A stretch of 26,431 nt of DNA from a virus. The first letter of the stretch is position 1. Each line of letters opens with the position of its first letter. The stretch is taken from the IMG/VR virus record IMGVR_UViG_3300028071_000006, positions 1-26,431 of that record; one strand, given 5' to 3'. Positions 9,047 through 15,745 of the stretch are shown piece after piece. Position numbers and translations under genes: made by a program. A model generated the notes under the pieces. That model made no database searches. It had not been told where the DNA came from and was given only the letters and a program-made list of their open reading frames with translations.

Positions 9047-9620
9047 TCGTCAAGTTGAAGAAGGTCCAGAACTCTCGTGCGACGGCGGGGGTACGGGTCG
9101 TGTTGCCGTCGATCTGCAGTCGCTCCACATACCCTGAGCCGAACGCCCGCACGGCGACGCGGTGTGCACGTCGCTCGTCTTCCGGCACCGCGATCAGGCT
9201 GGTCGTGGTCGACTGCGTCGCTCCGTTGACATACAGCCGCTGCAGCGTCGGCGAGAACGACAAGGTGACGGCAATGTCGTCTACGAGGTTTGAGCCCGAG
9301 TCGGGGTAGTTCGATGTGTAGTTGCGCGTATAGGACAACGCAGACGCCCACATCTCGGTGAATGATCCCGATGTGTAGCGCATGTACCGCGAGGAAACGA
9401 CGATGTCGGAAAACGTGTCGTAGTGAGGGGCATCTGGGTTGCGGAAGCAGCACAGCTGCAGGTAGCTCTGGTGCGCAGGGTCCACGGAGTCCTCGCCCAT
9501 CGTCAACACGATGTCTACCCCGTGCACGCGCTGCTCAACTCCGTTCACGATGGGGTTCGTGGTGCTCGACATGCCCGATACGATCAGGTCGAGCGTGAAC
9601 TCGGATGGGTAGGTACTCAT
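9024..9620 (-). CDS. ConA/LamG-like virion protein, second half of a split domain (198 aa)
   Basis: 198-residue beta-rich protein. Residues 125-136 (TLQRLYVNGATQ) and the following RVAVRAFGSGYVERLQI (154-170) match TMARVYVNGTMT and LMTVREFGAYRTTDIYSVRM of the upstream protein, the usual LamG/concanavalin pattern of a strand carrying (V/L)YVNG followed by two strands. The ATG overlaps the upstream TGA (ATGA). The protein begins where the domain's early strands should already have occurred, while the last 81 residues of the upstream protein look like those missing early strands. So this is probably the downstream part of a duplicated domain, made either as a separate chain by reinitiation or joined by a frameshift. 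Function is likely a virion surface or tail module; no catalytic motif is seen. Confidence 0.62.
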   Translation of the reverse strand: MSTYPSEFTLDLIVSGMSSTTNPIVNGVEQRVHGVDIVLTMGEDSVDPAHQSYLQLCCFRNPDAPHYDTFSDIVVSSRYMRYTSGSFTEMWASALSYTRNYTSNYPDSGSNLVDDIAVTLSFSPTLQRLYVNGATQSTTTSLIAVPEDERRAHRVAVRAFGSGYVERLQIDGNTTRTPAVAREFWTFFNLTNEKVSVP

Positions 9621-10633
9621 TCGCCGACCTTCAGTGCTTTGTCGTTACGGCCGCCGTACGGCAGGTATCGCGTGTTGGTGCCTGTGCCGTCGAGTACCGG
9701 ATCGCTGCCGGAATAGCTCAGGCGGTTCTCCATGTACAGCTTGCCGGCCCCGTTGAGCACGGCGGTCGTGTTGGCGTCAGTGTCGTTGACCCAGTTGCCA
9801 AACGCCGTGACCTCGGGGGCTCGTCCTGTCGGTACTGCGCCTGCGGCACCTTCCATCTCGTCGCGTAGCAGTGTGCTCAAGTCCATCGGGAAGTACTCAC
9901 CGCGGATGGTGAACATGCGCACCGAGTAAATGTCAGTCGTTCGGTATGCACCGAACTCTCGCACCGTCATCAAAAAGGGCATGCGTGCTCGACGGGCACC
10001 GACGTCAACTTCGTTCGTCATGGTGCCGTTGACGTACACCCTGGCCATCGTGTCTTTCAGCCGCACGTACACGGTAGACCGCAGCGAGTTTGCAACCAGT
10101 CCGCTCGACGTAGCGTCGATGACGTACCGGGTGCCTCCATTGCAAACGATGACCTGAATCGCGTGCGTCGAGCCAGAGGGGGTGACCTTGATCTGCACCG
10201 ACGTGACCGTTGCAGAGGCCGCTGAGCAGTCCCGTGCATAGGATTGCGCCGACGTGCCGCCGTAATGATGCGTGAGTTCCAGCGGAAACGGCGTCCCGGT
10301 TGTGGACGGTGCTTGCATCTGGTACTGCAACTCCAGGCCGATGTCGGCATCGCGTGCGTTGGGGTCGCCCGGAAAGTCAGTGAGCACCGATTCGGTATAA
10401 GGCGTGGTGTACCACTCACGCGGATCCACCACGCCCGAGCCAGGGGACGTGAAGCGCGCACCGGGGTACATGGTGCCGCCCGAGAGGACCTGCGCAGTGG
10501 ACGCGGGCGACCCTGTGGGTCGCCGCCATTTGGCACCGGATGCTGCCTGGAAGCCGATCAGGCCCCCTAGCGTCGATGAATTCGTGCTGAGCACGGAGGT
10601 GTTTGACGCAAAGTCATCGAACACAGACAGCAT
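9617..10633 (-). CDS. ConA/LamG-like virion protein (338 aa), ends inside a second domain copy
   Basis: 338-residue beta-rich protein. Residues 1-246 form one complete ConA/LamG-like domain: it opens with FDDFASNT, has a mid-domain strand IGLELQYQMQ (98-107) and the diagnostic RVYVNG (198-203). Residues 258-338 restart the same pattern (DEMEGAAG, then FGNWVND) and stop at ...KALKVGE, about a third of the way through a second copy. The next gene, in the -1 frame, supplies the remaining strands. The ATG at 10633 is preceded by TAAGGGGG, where TAA is the upstream stop. Likely a tail or capsid surface protein. What is seen is the internal homology; the fold name is inferred from the pattern and was not computed. 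Confidence 0.65.
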   Translation of the reverse strand: MLSVFDDFASNTSVLSTNSSTLGGLIGFQAASGAKWRRPTGSPASTAQVLSGGTMYPGARFTSPGSGVVDPREWYTTPYTESVLTDFPGDPNARDADIGLELQYQMQAPSTTGTPFPLELTHHYGGTSAQSYARDCSAASATVTSVQIKVTPSGSTHAIQVIVCNGGTRYVIDATSSGLVANSLRSTVYVRLKDTMARVYVNGTMTNEVDVGARRARMPFLMTVREFGAYRTTDIYSVRMFTIRGEYFPMDLSTLLRDEMEGAAGAVPTGRAPEVTAFGNWVNDTDANTTAVLNGAGKLYMENRLSYSGSDPVLDGTGTNTRYLPYGGRNDKALKVGE

Positions 10634-10643
10634 CTTTGCCCCC

Positions 10644-11084
10644 TTACAGCGTCGGCAGAGCCACGCTGTAGTAGTCGACCGTCTGAGTCGCGCCCGACGT
10701 CAGCGTGGTGCTGCTCAGGTTCAGCTCAGCACCGGCCGTGGCGATTTCACCTTGCAGGCGGGCCTGGGTGGTCGAAGACGCGCCCGTGTCGCTGGCGGCG
10801 ACGTGGCGGTAGTAGGTTGCAGCGCCCGACAAGGCGACGACGCCTGACCACGTCTCCGACGTGCTTTTGGCCAGCACGCCGCCCGTCGCGGTGCTGGCCA
10901 TGTTCACACCGGTGCCGGTGCTGTTCAGGCTGATCGTGCACAGCAGACTGCCGGACGCCGCGTCATCGGCGCTGGCCGGCGGGGTGCCCGAGTAGATTTT
11001 GATGAGACCGCCCGCCATCAACGTGGCGAGGGAGCCGGTGTCCAGCAGCTTGTTGCGCAGGCCGGTCGAAACTTTCAAGGTCAT
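10644..11084 (-). CDS. Small virion protein (146 aa)
   Basis: 146-residue protein, rich in Thr, Ser, Ala and Gly, predicted beta. It starts MTLKVSTGLRNKLLDTG and contains IKIYSGTPPASADDAASG at residues 28-45, a signature I associate with small phage proteins found in podovirus tail regions; no function is established that I can name. The start is fixed by TAAGGAG seven bases upstream of the ATG, the TAA being the stop of the preceding gene. It lies between another small virion protein and the ConA-like pair, in the same transcription unit, and is most likely a tail or head surface component. Assignment to the virion is by context. Confidence 0.6.
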   Translation of the reverse strand: MTLKVSTGLRNKLLDTGSLATLMAGGLIKIYSGTPPASADDAASGSLLCTISLNSTGTGVNMASTATGGVLAKSTSETWSGVVALSGAATYYRHVAASDTGASSTTQARLQGEIATAGAELNLSSTTLTSGATQTVDYYSVALPTL

Positions 11085-11090
11085 GGAGGA

Positions 11091-11097
11091 CTCCTTA
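11091..11097 (-). promoter_or_regulatory. Stop codon embedded in Shine-Dalgarno (TAAGGAG) for the 146-aa gene
   Basis: The minus strand reads TAAGGAGTCCTCCATG. TAA ends the 168-residue gene and the overlapping AAGGAG serves the 146-residue gene, fixing its start at 11084. Confidence 0.75.
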
Positions 11098-11601
11098 GCT
11101 GGTGGAGACGAGAGAGATGCCGGCCGTCACGCGCAGGATCGAACCGACGTCGAGGACTTTGGGCGAGGAAAAGCGGACCACTGACAGCAGCACGCCGGCC
11201 GTGCTACCGACCGATTGTGCCGAGACGAGGAAACCGCCGTAGATGGTCTCGGCTGAGGCCATCGTGAACTCGGCCTTGTTGTCGTGGTTGTCGCAGACGC
11301 CGCCCGTCACCGTCGAGCCGACAAAAGCCAAACGGTTGGAGCCGTAAGCAGACGACTCAACCGCGTTCGCGCTGATGTTCGCGGCCGTGTCGTTCGTGTT
11401 CGGCGTGTAGGCGCCTTTGTACAGCCCGATGTACCACGAGGCGAACTGCGAACTGCCTTTCAGGACAACGCCGAGCATGTGGTTGAGGCCCTGGAGCGGC
11501 ATCAGGTTGTCGACGATTTCGCTGTCCGTGACCTCGCCGTCTTTGTTGACGACCTCGATCAGGTATTTGAAGCCGACAGGGAGGGTGGTGATGGCGTTCA
11601 T
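11095..11601 (-). CDS. Virion protein of unknown function (168 aa)
   Basis: 168-residue protein. The pattern LMPLQGLNHMLGVVLKG (33-49), followed by SWYIGLYKGAYTP (55-67), then ESSAYG, KAEFT and a C-terminal VLDVGSILRVTAGISL, is one I recognise from podovirus-like phages as a small conserved structural protein, but its exact role is not known to me. The ATG overlaps the TGA of the preceding 420-residue gene (ATGA), so the two are translationally coupled. It may be a tail-associated or capsid decoration protein. Confidence in the gene is high; confidence in a precise function is low. Confidence 0.62.
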   Translation of the reverse strand: MNAITTLPVGFKYLIEVVNKDGEVTDSEIVDNLMPLQGLNHMLGVVLKGSSQFASWYIGLYKGAYTPNTNDTAANISANAVESSAYGSNRLAFVGSTVTGGVCDNHDNKAEFTMASAETIYGGFLVSAQSVGSTAGVLLSVVRFSSPKVLDVGSILRVTAGISLVSTS

Positions 11602-12860
11602 GCGGTGTTCCTTCGCACAATTTCCGCGTCCATGAAACTCGAAGCAGCAGCGCGGGACTGCTCAGCTCCGAACAAAGTCGTGAGCATCTGGCGGAGACCG
11701 TTCTGCTCGACGAACATGCTGGCCCCCGCCTGGGCGTGTGGCGCAACGTTGTTCGCCTCTTGGATGTTCTTCACCTCGCCCGATTGGTCACCCACGATTA
11801 TGCCCTTCTCGGACATCCACCACACTTTGTTCTGGTTCGGGATGGCGCGAAGCGAGTACGGCACCGCATCGTAGGGCAGCTGCGGAAGCATTTCGGCCCC
11901 GTCGATGTCGCCGGGGAGCCAGTAGGTTTCGCCCGCGGCGATGAACGTGCCGGTCTCGAGCGACGCCAACAGCGTCACAGGGTGCTCGAACAGCACGTAG
12001 CTTCGATCTCGGGCGCACACGTGACCCGAGAAAGGCTCGCTGAAAAACACCGCGTTGCCGACCGCGCTAAGCACGCGACCACCGAGTGTGTCCATGAAGC
12101 GCCCGGCCGGCATCGGCTGAAGTCCGGCTACCCAGAACTCTGCCCCGTCTGAAGGAGCGACGGCCAGTGTGACCGGCGGCGTGGGGGTAGACCCCTGTCC
12201 GAACTCCATGACCTCCATCAGTTCGCTGCCGTTCGCGCGAGACATGCCGATGACGACGGTGACCCCGGACGGGAGTGTCGCTGGGAGGTTGCTCACGAGG
12301 ATGCCGCCGGTCGTTACGTCGACGGCTTGCACTTCGGGGGCGGCATGCAGCGCGCCGTCGTCGGCGCGGTACGCTACCGACACTCGGTACAGGCCTGGGG
12401 GCAGGGCACCCGTCGTCTGGGTGCAGGCAAACGTGGGCTGCGGTAGCGTCCACGCGCGCACCTCGTTCTCGGGCGTGATCAGCTGGATCGTATCCTCATC
12501 GGACAGCAGCGTGCCGGCCGGCACATCGCAAAAAGCAGGTCGGCGCCCCGGCACGCACGCACCGAGTACCTCTGACTGCAGCCCGCCGTTCTGCTGCCGC
12601 ACGAACAGGATCTGCCCGTTATCGACGACGAGCGCCCCGGCCGCGTGCTCTACGGCACCGGTGGCATCCGTCAGGGAAAGGGCCTGCGTGAATCCGCGAC
12701 GGCGCGTTACACGGCCCTCGCTGTGAACGTCTGCGTTCACGATGGCGCGCGCAAAACGCCCCTGCTGCCCGACCGTCTTCTCGACCAAGTCGCGCGGAGA
12801 CCGGCGGTTGTTTTCACCGAAGGGGAAAGGGCCGACGCGGATTGGGTTTGAGGCGGTCAT
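11598..12860 (-). CDS. Tail hub/nozzle-like protein (P22 gp10-like, tentative; 420 aa)
   Basis: 420-residue protein. The N-terminus reads like a podovirus tail-hub or packaged-DNA-stabilisation protein: NNRRSP at 17-22, then AIVNADVHSEGRVTRRRGFTQ (a 'new DNA, then RRR-G' pattern typical of the family), a Fn3/Ig-like insertion around GLYRVSVAYRADDGALHAA, and a C-terminal GAEQSRAAASSFMDAEIV segment. The repeated beta pattern suggests a beta-propeller. In P22 the equivalent gp10 closes the portal channel below the gp4 adaptor; here the adaptor gene is at 15743-16402. The start ATG has no evident Shine-Dalgarno and directly follows a 10-bp hairpin (12865-12903). Alternative: another kind of tail propeller. 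The family link is tentative. Confidence 0.6.
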   Translation of the reverse strand: MTASNPIRVGPFPFGENNRRSPRDLVEKTVGQQGRFARAIVNADVHSEGRVTRRRGFTQALSLTDATGAVEHAAGALVVDNGQILFVRQQNGGLQSEVLGACVPGRRPAFCDVPAGTLLSDEDTIQLITPENEVRAWTLPQPTFACTQTTGALPPGLYRVSVAYRADDGALHAAPEVQAVDVTTGGILVSNLPATLPSGVTVVIGMSRANGSELMEVMEFGQGSTPTPPVTLAVAPSDGAEFWVAGLQPMPAGRFMDTLGGRVLSAVGNAVFFSEPFSGHVCARDRSYVLFEHPVTLLASLETGTFIAAGETYWLPGDIDGAEMLPQLPYDAVPYSLRAIPNQNKVWWMSEKGIIVGDQSGEVKNIQEANNVAPHAQAGASMFVEQNGLRQMLTTLFGAEQSRAAASSFMDAEIVRRNTA

Positions 12861-12985
12861 AGGTAGGGGCCGTGATATGCCAAGGACTCACACCACGGCC
12901 CCTGGCGGGGGTTGGGAACCGAGCCGAAGGTCTCGGATAGCGCCGCACACCGCGCTTGCGCGCATACCCGCTGGTGCTGGTGGTG
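12861..12985. other. 125-base intergenic region between Rz and tail hub
   Basis: Contains the 10-bp hairpin at 12865-12903 and, closer to the Rz stop, a weaker inverted repeat (CCGAG / CTCGG). No T-tract and no promoter-like pair were recognised. No ORF is supported here. Confidence 0.5.
12865..12903 (-). promoter_or_regulatory. Hairpin ending 4 bases before the 420-aa gene start
   Basis: A perfect 10-bp inverted repeat (AGGGGCCGTG at 12865-12874 and CACGGCCCCT at 12894-12903) with a 19-base loop occupies the leader between Rz and the 420-residue gene. It lacks a following T-tract, so it is not a typical terminator. On the minus strand the distal arm begins AGGGG, and the downstream arm ends four bases before the ATG, where a Shine-Dalgarno would be expected but is not seen. 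It could control translation or protect mRNA ends. Its role is inferred. Confidence 0.5.
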
Positions 12986-13462
12986 CTATTTGGTACGACT
13001 CAGCTCGATGTCGATTATGGCGTTGAGCTGGTCAGAGATTTTCTTGTACTCGACGCGACATTCTAAGATCGCCTCGCTCACATCTCGGTCTGTGGCGAAG
13101 GCTTCTTGGTCCCGCTGGCTTTCAGATCGTTCAGCGGCTTCGGGCGCACCAGTAGGTTGCTCGGCAGTGCCGGGCACTCGGTCGGCGGTGTTGAGCACGC
13201 GCACAGCGCGAGACTCAAGACAACGCCGACCAGTCGTCGCGGTTGCGAGCTTTTGCCTTGCGTCGTCGCGTTGCGCTGTGAGGGTACCGACGATTGCCTC
13301 ATGTTCTTGGCCTCTTTTGCGGTACTCCCGCTCTTTACGTTCCCGTTGCTCGCTCGCTTGCTTTTCGGCTTTCAGCTGCTCTCTCTCCTTTGCGCCCTGA
13401 CCTGCAAAAAACGAAAGCGCGGACGCTATCGCGATGAGGGCAAGGACGACGTAGGCGTTCAC
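12986..13462 (-). CDS. Rz: Rz-like inner-membrane spanin (i-spanin, 158 aa)
   Basis: Gram-negative phages end lysis by fusing inner and outer membranes with an Rz/Rz1 spanin complex. This 158-residue protein has a single N-terminal signal-anchor (VVLALIAIASALSFFAG, residues 5-21) followed by a long charged coiled coil (KEREQLKAEKQASEQRERKE and onward), the i-spanin architecture. The GTG start at 13462 overlaps the endolysin TGA (GTGA). A longer upstream extension of the frame is rejected because it would run back through the endolysin and put unrelated sequence before the membrane segment. A different-frame lipoprotein (Rz1) lies wholly inside, at 13078-13302. Length is close to lambda Rz (153). 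Identification rests on architecture, position after the endolysin, and the nested lipoprotein gene. Confidence 0.85.
   Translation of the reverse strand: MNAYVVLALIAIASALSFFAGQGAKEREQLKAEKQASEQRERKEREYRKRGQEHEAIVGTLTAQRDDARQKLATATTGRRCLESRAVRVLNTADRVPGTAEQPTGAPEAAERSESQRDQEAFATDRDVSEAILECRVEYKKISDQLNAIIDIELSRTK
13078..13302 (-). CDS. Rz1: Rz1-like outer-membrane lipoprotein spanin (o-spanin, 74 aa), nested in Rz
   Basis: 74-residue reading frame wholly inside Rz in another frame, the classic nested Rz/Rz1 arrangement. It has a basic n-region ending QPRR, a hydrophobic stretch (LVGVVLSLAL) and a lipobox LCAC at residues 33-36, predicting lipidation of Cys36 by the host Lol pathway. The mature chain of about 38 residues is Pro-rich (STPPTECPALP), as expected for o-spanins that bind the C-terminus of Rz. 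The ATG at 13302 is the likely start, though an internal GTG just before the hydrophobic segment cannot be excluded. No gap in either frame suggests both products are under selection. Confidence 0.82.
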   Translation of the reverse strand: MRQSSVPSQRNATTQGKSSQPRRLVGVVLSLALCACSTPPTECPALPSNLLVRPKPLNDLKASGTKKPSPQTEM

Positions 13463-13983
13463 AGCTGCGCCTTCATGCAGCGCTCGTGCAGCGCCAGTCG
13501 GTTCGTCCACAGGCCGGCGCAAACCTTGTTCGGCTTGGAGCAGTCGATCTTGGTTTTGGGGTCGACGGTGTACATCTTCCACATGAGGATGCCCTCGCAC
13601 GCGCCCTGGTAGTCGCGAGCGTTGAGGCGGCTGACGATCGTCGACGAGCAGAATGCGCCCGAGCCGATGTTGTACGACAGGTCGAGGTACAGGTCGTACT
13701 CTTCCTGAAACAGCGGAACTTTGACGCAGCGCTTGAGAGCGCCTTCGAACTTGTTCACGTCGCGCAGAGCGCGCTCGAGGGCCAGCACCGGCGTGATGCT
13801 GTCGCCCATCTTCACCCCCTCGGTCGTGCCAAAGCCGATCGTCGGGACGTCACCTTTCGTGGGGATGATCGCGCGATCGCTGTAGCCTTCAGTCTGCATA
13901 CGCGCCACAAACGCCGCTGCCGACATGGTCAGCAGCGTCACGGCGACGCGCGCCTTGAACTGAGTCGACACGGGCGGGGTCAC
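13459..13983 (-). CDS. SAR-type GH24 endolysin (174 aa)
   Basis: Muramidase of the GH24 (T4 lysozyme-like) family that cuts peptidoglycan. Starting at the GTG at 13983, residues 13-27 (VAVTLLTMSAAAFVA) form a weakly hydrophobic, Ala/Ser/Thr-rich signal-arrest-release segment, so the protein is likely exported by Sec, tethered, and then released when the holin depolarises the membrane. The catalytic Glu is probably E32 in EGYSDRA; TIGFGTT at 48-54 is the GH24 signature. The usual Asp about nine residues after the Glu is absent and D45 (GDVPT) may replace it. The GTG is chosen because it overlaps the holin stop (GTGA) and has a GAGGGG ribosome site; a longer ATG start would run through the holin. 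Cysteines at several C-terminal sites may form disulfides. Confidence 0.85.
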   Translation of the reverse strand: MTPPVSTQFKARVAVTLLTMSAAAFVARMQTEGYSDRAIIPTKGDVPTIGFGTTEGVKMGDSITPVLALERALRDVNKFEGALKRCVKVPLFQEEYDLYLDLSYNIGSGAFCSSTIVSRLNARDYQGACEGILMWKMYTVDPKTKIDCSKPNKVCAGLWTNRLALHERCMKAQL

Positions 13984-14225
13984 AGGTAATCCCCTCGAAT
14001 CGCGCGCATCTGGGCATCGTGCTGCTCTTGCTGGCGACGGTCTTCGCGGCGCTTGAAATAGAGGTTCACGATGAAGCCGACGATACCGAGGATGATACCT
14101 ACAGCGACGCCGGCCTCGCTCGTTGTAAGCCACCCGATGAAGCTCGTTCCTGCGCCGACGTACGTGGCCTTGGATGCCACGGAGGCGACGACGGCATCAG
14201 CAGTGTGTTCGTGGATGTCGTTCAT
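13980..14225 (-). CDS. Holin, HP1-like class II (81 aa)
   Basis: Forms lesions or pinholes in the inner membrane that time lysis. The 81-residue protein has two membrane segments (about 17-34 and 38-57) and a strongly charged C-terminal tail (KRREDRRQQEQHDAQMRAIRGD). The motif VGAGTSFIGWLTTSE followed by GIILGIVGFIVNLYFKRREDRR matches the HP1-type holin family (Phage_holin_2_3). The ATG at 14225 is preferred to a start 57 bases upstream, because the family usually begins close to this point and the upstream extension overlaps the SGNH gene. No strong Shine-Dalgarno is seen. It directly precedes a SAR endolysin, with which pinholins usually work, and the stop overlaps its GTG. Confidence 0.82.
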   Translation of the reverse strand: MNDIHEHTADAVVASVASKATYVGAGTSFIGWLTTSEAGVAVGIILGIVGFIVNLYFKRREDRRQQEQHDAQMRAIRGDYL

Positions 14226-14241
14226 GGTGTACGGCAGGTAG

Positions 14242-15732
14242 TTATTTGATGCGGCAGTAGAGGTACGGCACGGTGAACACACCCGTGCAGGCGCCCGCGC
14301 CGTACCCGATTTTCAGGTTGGCGCGAATGCGTGTGGCACCCACCGGGATGACAAACCCGGGGGCGTGGAACACGAGCTCGTTCGGGCTGAACTCGCCTTG
14401 TGGGTCAGACGCGCTTTCCGCCATGCACGTCGATTCGTACAAAGGGGTGCTGCCGTTGAGTGCCTCGATCTGCAGCTTGGCGTACGAGAAATTCGACGAG
14501 ACGTTCGTCGCCTTGATGGCCATGCGTGCGTAGTCGATGTAGTCGACGCCCGGCGTGAGAGCGGCGCCCGACGCCATGTTTACGAACTGCGCAGACGCGT
14601 TCAGGATGGCGAGGTCGTCGGCGCCGTCCGTCTTGGTGCCGCTGAACGTCAGCGTGCATGCTGTGCCGCCAGGATCGCTGGCGTCGGCGACGTTGGTGGC
14701 CATCGTCACGAGTGCAGCCGACGTGCCGGAGCGGACGTACTGGATCTGCCACGAGTCCGGTGCCACACCTGCGGCGGGGGCGGTGACCGTGCCCGCCGAG
14801 CCCGAGAGCAGAGGGTTCAGCATCAGTTGTTTGGACTGTGCGTACGTCTGCCGGCAGTCCACGTTCGACGCAGGAGGTACGAACGGGTTCGAGAAGTTTT
14901 CGCGGGCGAAGTCTTTGGCGAACTGGCGTCCGATCCGCACGCCGCCCTTTGCCCCGATGTGCACGCCCGCCGATGCTTGGTCGTACAGCATGCCGGACAG
15001 GGCCGACCCGACTGAGCTGGTGCGGTCGATGAGCGCACGGTGAGCGTCCGACGCGACGGCCAGATTGTCTCGTACCAGATCCGCGATGTACTGTCGGATC
15101 AGCACGATGTTTTGGCGAACAGTGGTCGTGCTGAAAGCGCCGTACCGCGGAGTCGTGTACACGATGCGGAGGGCGGCACCGATCGCTCGGCACTTCATCG
15201 CGTACTCACGCAAAGCGATGCCGAAGGCGACGCAGTTGTCGGTGTCGAGCAAGTTGTTCTGCCCCGGCATCAACAGCACTTCGTTCGGGCGGTATGCGGC
15301 GACAGACGAATCAAAGCGCGCCAGAATCTGCTGCATGGTTTCGCCAGGGACTGCCGACACGGCCACCACGTCGTACGGCCAGCCGATTTCGGCCAAGCAG
15401 TGCACCCAGTAGCCGCGCGACGACAGCAGGCGGTAGGCACCCGCTGACACGACGTCGCCGTTCTTGCTCTGGGAGTCGCCGTCCACCACCAGGGTCCGGC
15501 GGGCGAATGGTGCGCCGCTCACCAGCAGCGCGCTTGATCCTGCTCGTTGCAGCTGCCCCGTCGCGCCGACGTAAACGAGCTGCTGAATGGCGGAGTTCGT
15601 CGGCGCCCCGTATGTCGCCGAGCCGGCGGTAACCAGGGCCGAGGCCGGGGAGGTGTCGAGGTCGTACGACACGCCGGCTTGTAGCCACAAGCCCGCGTAC
15701 GTGCGACTCGTGGTCATCGTGATCACTGGCAT
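14242..15732 (-). CDS. SGNH/GDSL-hydrolase domain tail-fibre or esterase protein (496 aa)
   Basis: 496-residue protein. Residues 1-75 look like an N-terminal beta-structured virion part. Residues 80-290 hold an SGNH/GDSL esterase domain: block I VVDGDSQ with the likely catalytic Ser87, block II Gly at 130 (VPGET), block III MPGQNN (155-160), and block V with His258 (AGVHIGAKG). The block-V Asp usually three residues before the His is absent; D251 is the nearest. The C-terminal 200 residues are beta-rich and resemble carbohydrate-binding or fibre-tip modules. Such domains in phages often deacetylate surface polysaccharide, so this could be a host-glycan O-acetyl esterase (inference). A TAAGGAG ribosome site containing the preceding stop fixes the start. 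It lies between the tail adaptor and the lysis genes. Confidence 0.75.
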   Translation of the reverse strand: MPVITMTTSRTYAGLWLQAGVSYDLDTSPASALVTAGSATYGAPTNSAIQQLVYVGATGQLQRAGSSALLVSGAPFARRTLVVDGDSQSKNGDVVSAGAYRLLSSRGYWVHCLAEIGWPYDVVAVSAVPGETMQQILARFDSSVAAYRPNEVLLMPGQNNLLDTDNCVAFGIALREYAMKCRAIGAALRIVYTTPRYGAFSTTTVRQNIVLIRQYIADLVRDNLAVASDAHRALIDRTSSVGSALSGMLYDQASAGVHIGAKGGVRIGRQFAKDFARENFSNPFVPPASNVDCRQTYAQSKQLMLNPLLSGSAGTVTAPAAGVAPDSWQIQYVRSGTSAALVTMATNVADASDPGGTACTLTFSGTKTDGADDLAILNASAQFVNMASGAALTPGVDYIDYARMAIKATNVSSNFSYAKLQIEALNGSTPLYESTCMAESASDPQGEFSPNELVFHAPGFVIPVGATRIRANLKIGYGAGACTGVFTVPYLYCRIK

Positions 15733-15738
15733 CGTCTG

Positions 15739-15745
15739 CTCCTTA
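15739..15745 (-). promoter_or_regulatory. Stop codon embedded in Shine-Dalgarno (TAAGGAG) for the SGNH protein
   Basis: The minus strand reads TAAGGAGCAGACGATG: TAA ends the adaptor gene, and AAGGAG serves the SGNH gene, fixing its start at 15732. Confidence 0.75.

Noticed and set aside
9610-9630. Canonical -1 programmed frameshift site at the ConA-like gene junction
   Set aside because: The sequence around GGCGAATGAG has no XXXYYYZ slippery heptamer and no clear downstream pseudoknot was seen, so a canonical programmed site is not claimed. Other mechanisms remain open.
12904-12960. Possible terminator after Rz (CCGAG / CTCGG hairpin)
   Set aside because: Only a 5-bp stem and no T-tract, so not enough to call a terminator.
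12986-13600. 204-residue version of Rz starting at 13600
   Set aside because: The extra 46 residues come from the endolysin coding region in another frame. The GTG at 13462 puts the signal-anchor at the N-terminus.
13459-14133. 224-residue version of the endolysin beginning inside the holin
   Set aside because: The extension is out-of-frame holin sequence (Arg/Pro-rich) that would put a basic tail before the SAR segment. The GTG at 13983 overlaps the holin stop and has a ribosome site.
13980-14282. Longer holin from 14282
   Set aside because: Adds residues that overlap the SGNH gene and do not resemble a holin N-terminus; the ATG at 14225 gives family length.
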